Positions 33,646-34,150 of a DNA stretch of 34,150 nucleotides are shown here, in pieces. The stretch is from contig LCKC01000004.1 of the NCBI GenBank assembly GCA_001001185.1, positions 1 to 34,150 on the forward strand. Direction: 5' to 3'. Every line of letters begins with the position of its first letter. The stretch's first letter is position 1. The notes beneath the pieces were generated by a model. That model did not search any database, was not told the origin of the DNA, and saw only the letters and a program-made list of their open reading frames with translations. The position numbers and the translations under genes are program-made. The stretch is from Parcubacteria group bacterium GW2011_GWB1_45_10 (GTDB lineage: Bacteria > Patescibacteriota > Minisyncoccia > UBA6257 > Brennerbacteraceae).

Positions 33646-34027
33646 AGTCGTTGATTTTCATTCCGCATTTCTTCGCGCAGATTTTCCAGAAATACTCAAA
33701 GCATTGAATAAAGTGATTCTGAGAAGCAGATCTGCGATAAGGGAAGTCATTGGGTATCGTATCCAGGAGGATATTCATGCTTTCGGTGAAAGCCAGAACA
33801 TCATCGTCCATAGCCTCAATGAACTCCAGCATTGGCATTCGGGCGACCCTCATCATTTCTGCCAAGATGAGTTGTCCGGATTGAAAATATATATCCTTTG
33901 GATCAACGGGGTCTTGGGATAACTCCTCTTTAACCCCACTCAATCGGCTCTCCTTATCTGTCTTTGCGTAAGCAGCGGAAAGCATGCCATGAATCCTTTG
34001 TTTTAATTGATCCTCTGAGCTTGTCAT
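33644..34027 (-). CDS. Hypothetical acidic protein
   Basis: SD AAAGGAGG upstream of ATG on minus strand; full ORF; terminator at its 3' end. Confidence 0.6.
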   Translation of the reverse strand: MTSSEDQLKQRIHGMLSAAYAKTDKESRLSGVKEELSQDPVDPKDIYFQSGQLILAEMMRVARMPMLEFIEAMDDDVLAFTESMNILLDTIPNDFPYRRSASQNHFIQCFEYFWKICAKKCGMKIND

Positions 34028-34150
34028 CTCTGCCTCCTTTCAAGGATTTGATTACTGGAACAAACCATATCACACAACCTTGCGAGAATCAATCTGTTGT
34101 GGTATGGTCTAGCCAGCAACTATATTTTCAAATCTGAAAAGGAGGTTCGT

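Overview
AT-leaning bacterial chromosomal segment, probably Patescibacteria/CPR (inferred from gene content, small hypothetical genes and repeat style). Recognisable core genes: recG, rnhB (-), dnaE, ftsH, dprA, topA, parB (-), pilO-like, a UMP-kinase-like gene (-), yvcK, uppS, a MazG-like gene, rplS (-), an rluD-like gene (-) and an ABC exporter. Ten tRNA genes were folded by eye: Phe-GAA, Ile-UAU, Leu-CAA, Ile-GAU, Arg-UCU(-), Pro-UGG(-), Ala-CGC, Leu-GAG(-), Val-GAC and His-GUG. The main accessory locus is a CsoR-type copper/thiol operon (about 809-6137) with a near-ideal CsoR operator overlapping a sigma70-like promoter. The most unusual signals are: (1) a modular repeat family of 7-nt tandem units plus 15-nt (6-3-6) hairpins, found between genes and apparently inserted in frame in four protein genes (P1B ATPase, recG, uppS, rluD-like); (2) tRNA 3'-tail duplications, perfect palindromes (some where a T-loop would be) and free-standing homing-type endonucleases beside tRNA genes; (3) a GT4-GH36 fusion protein; (4) a possible A9-slippage gene; (5) promoters placed to give leaderless mRNAs. 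All calls are by eye; no database or folding program was run.
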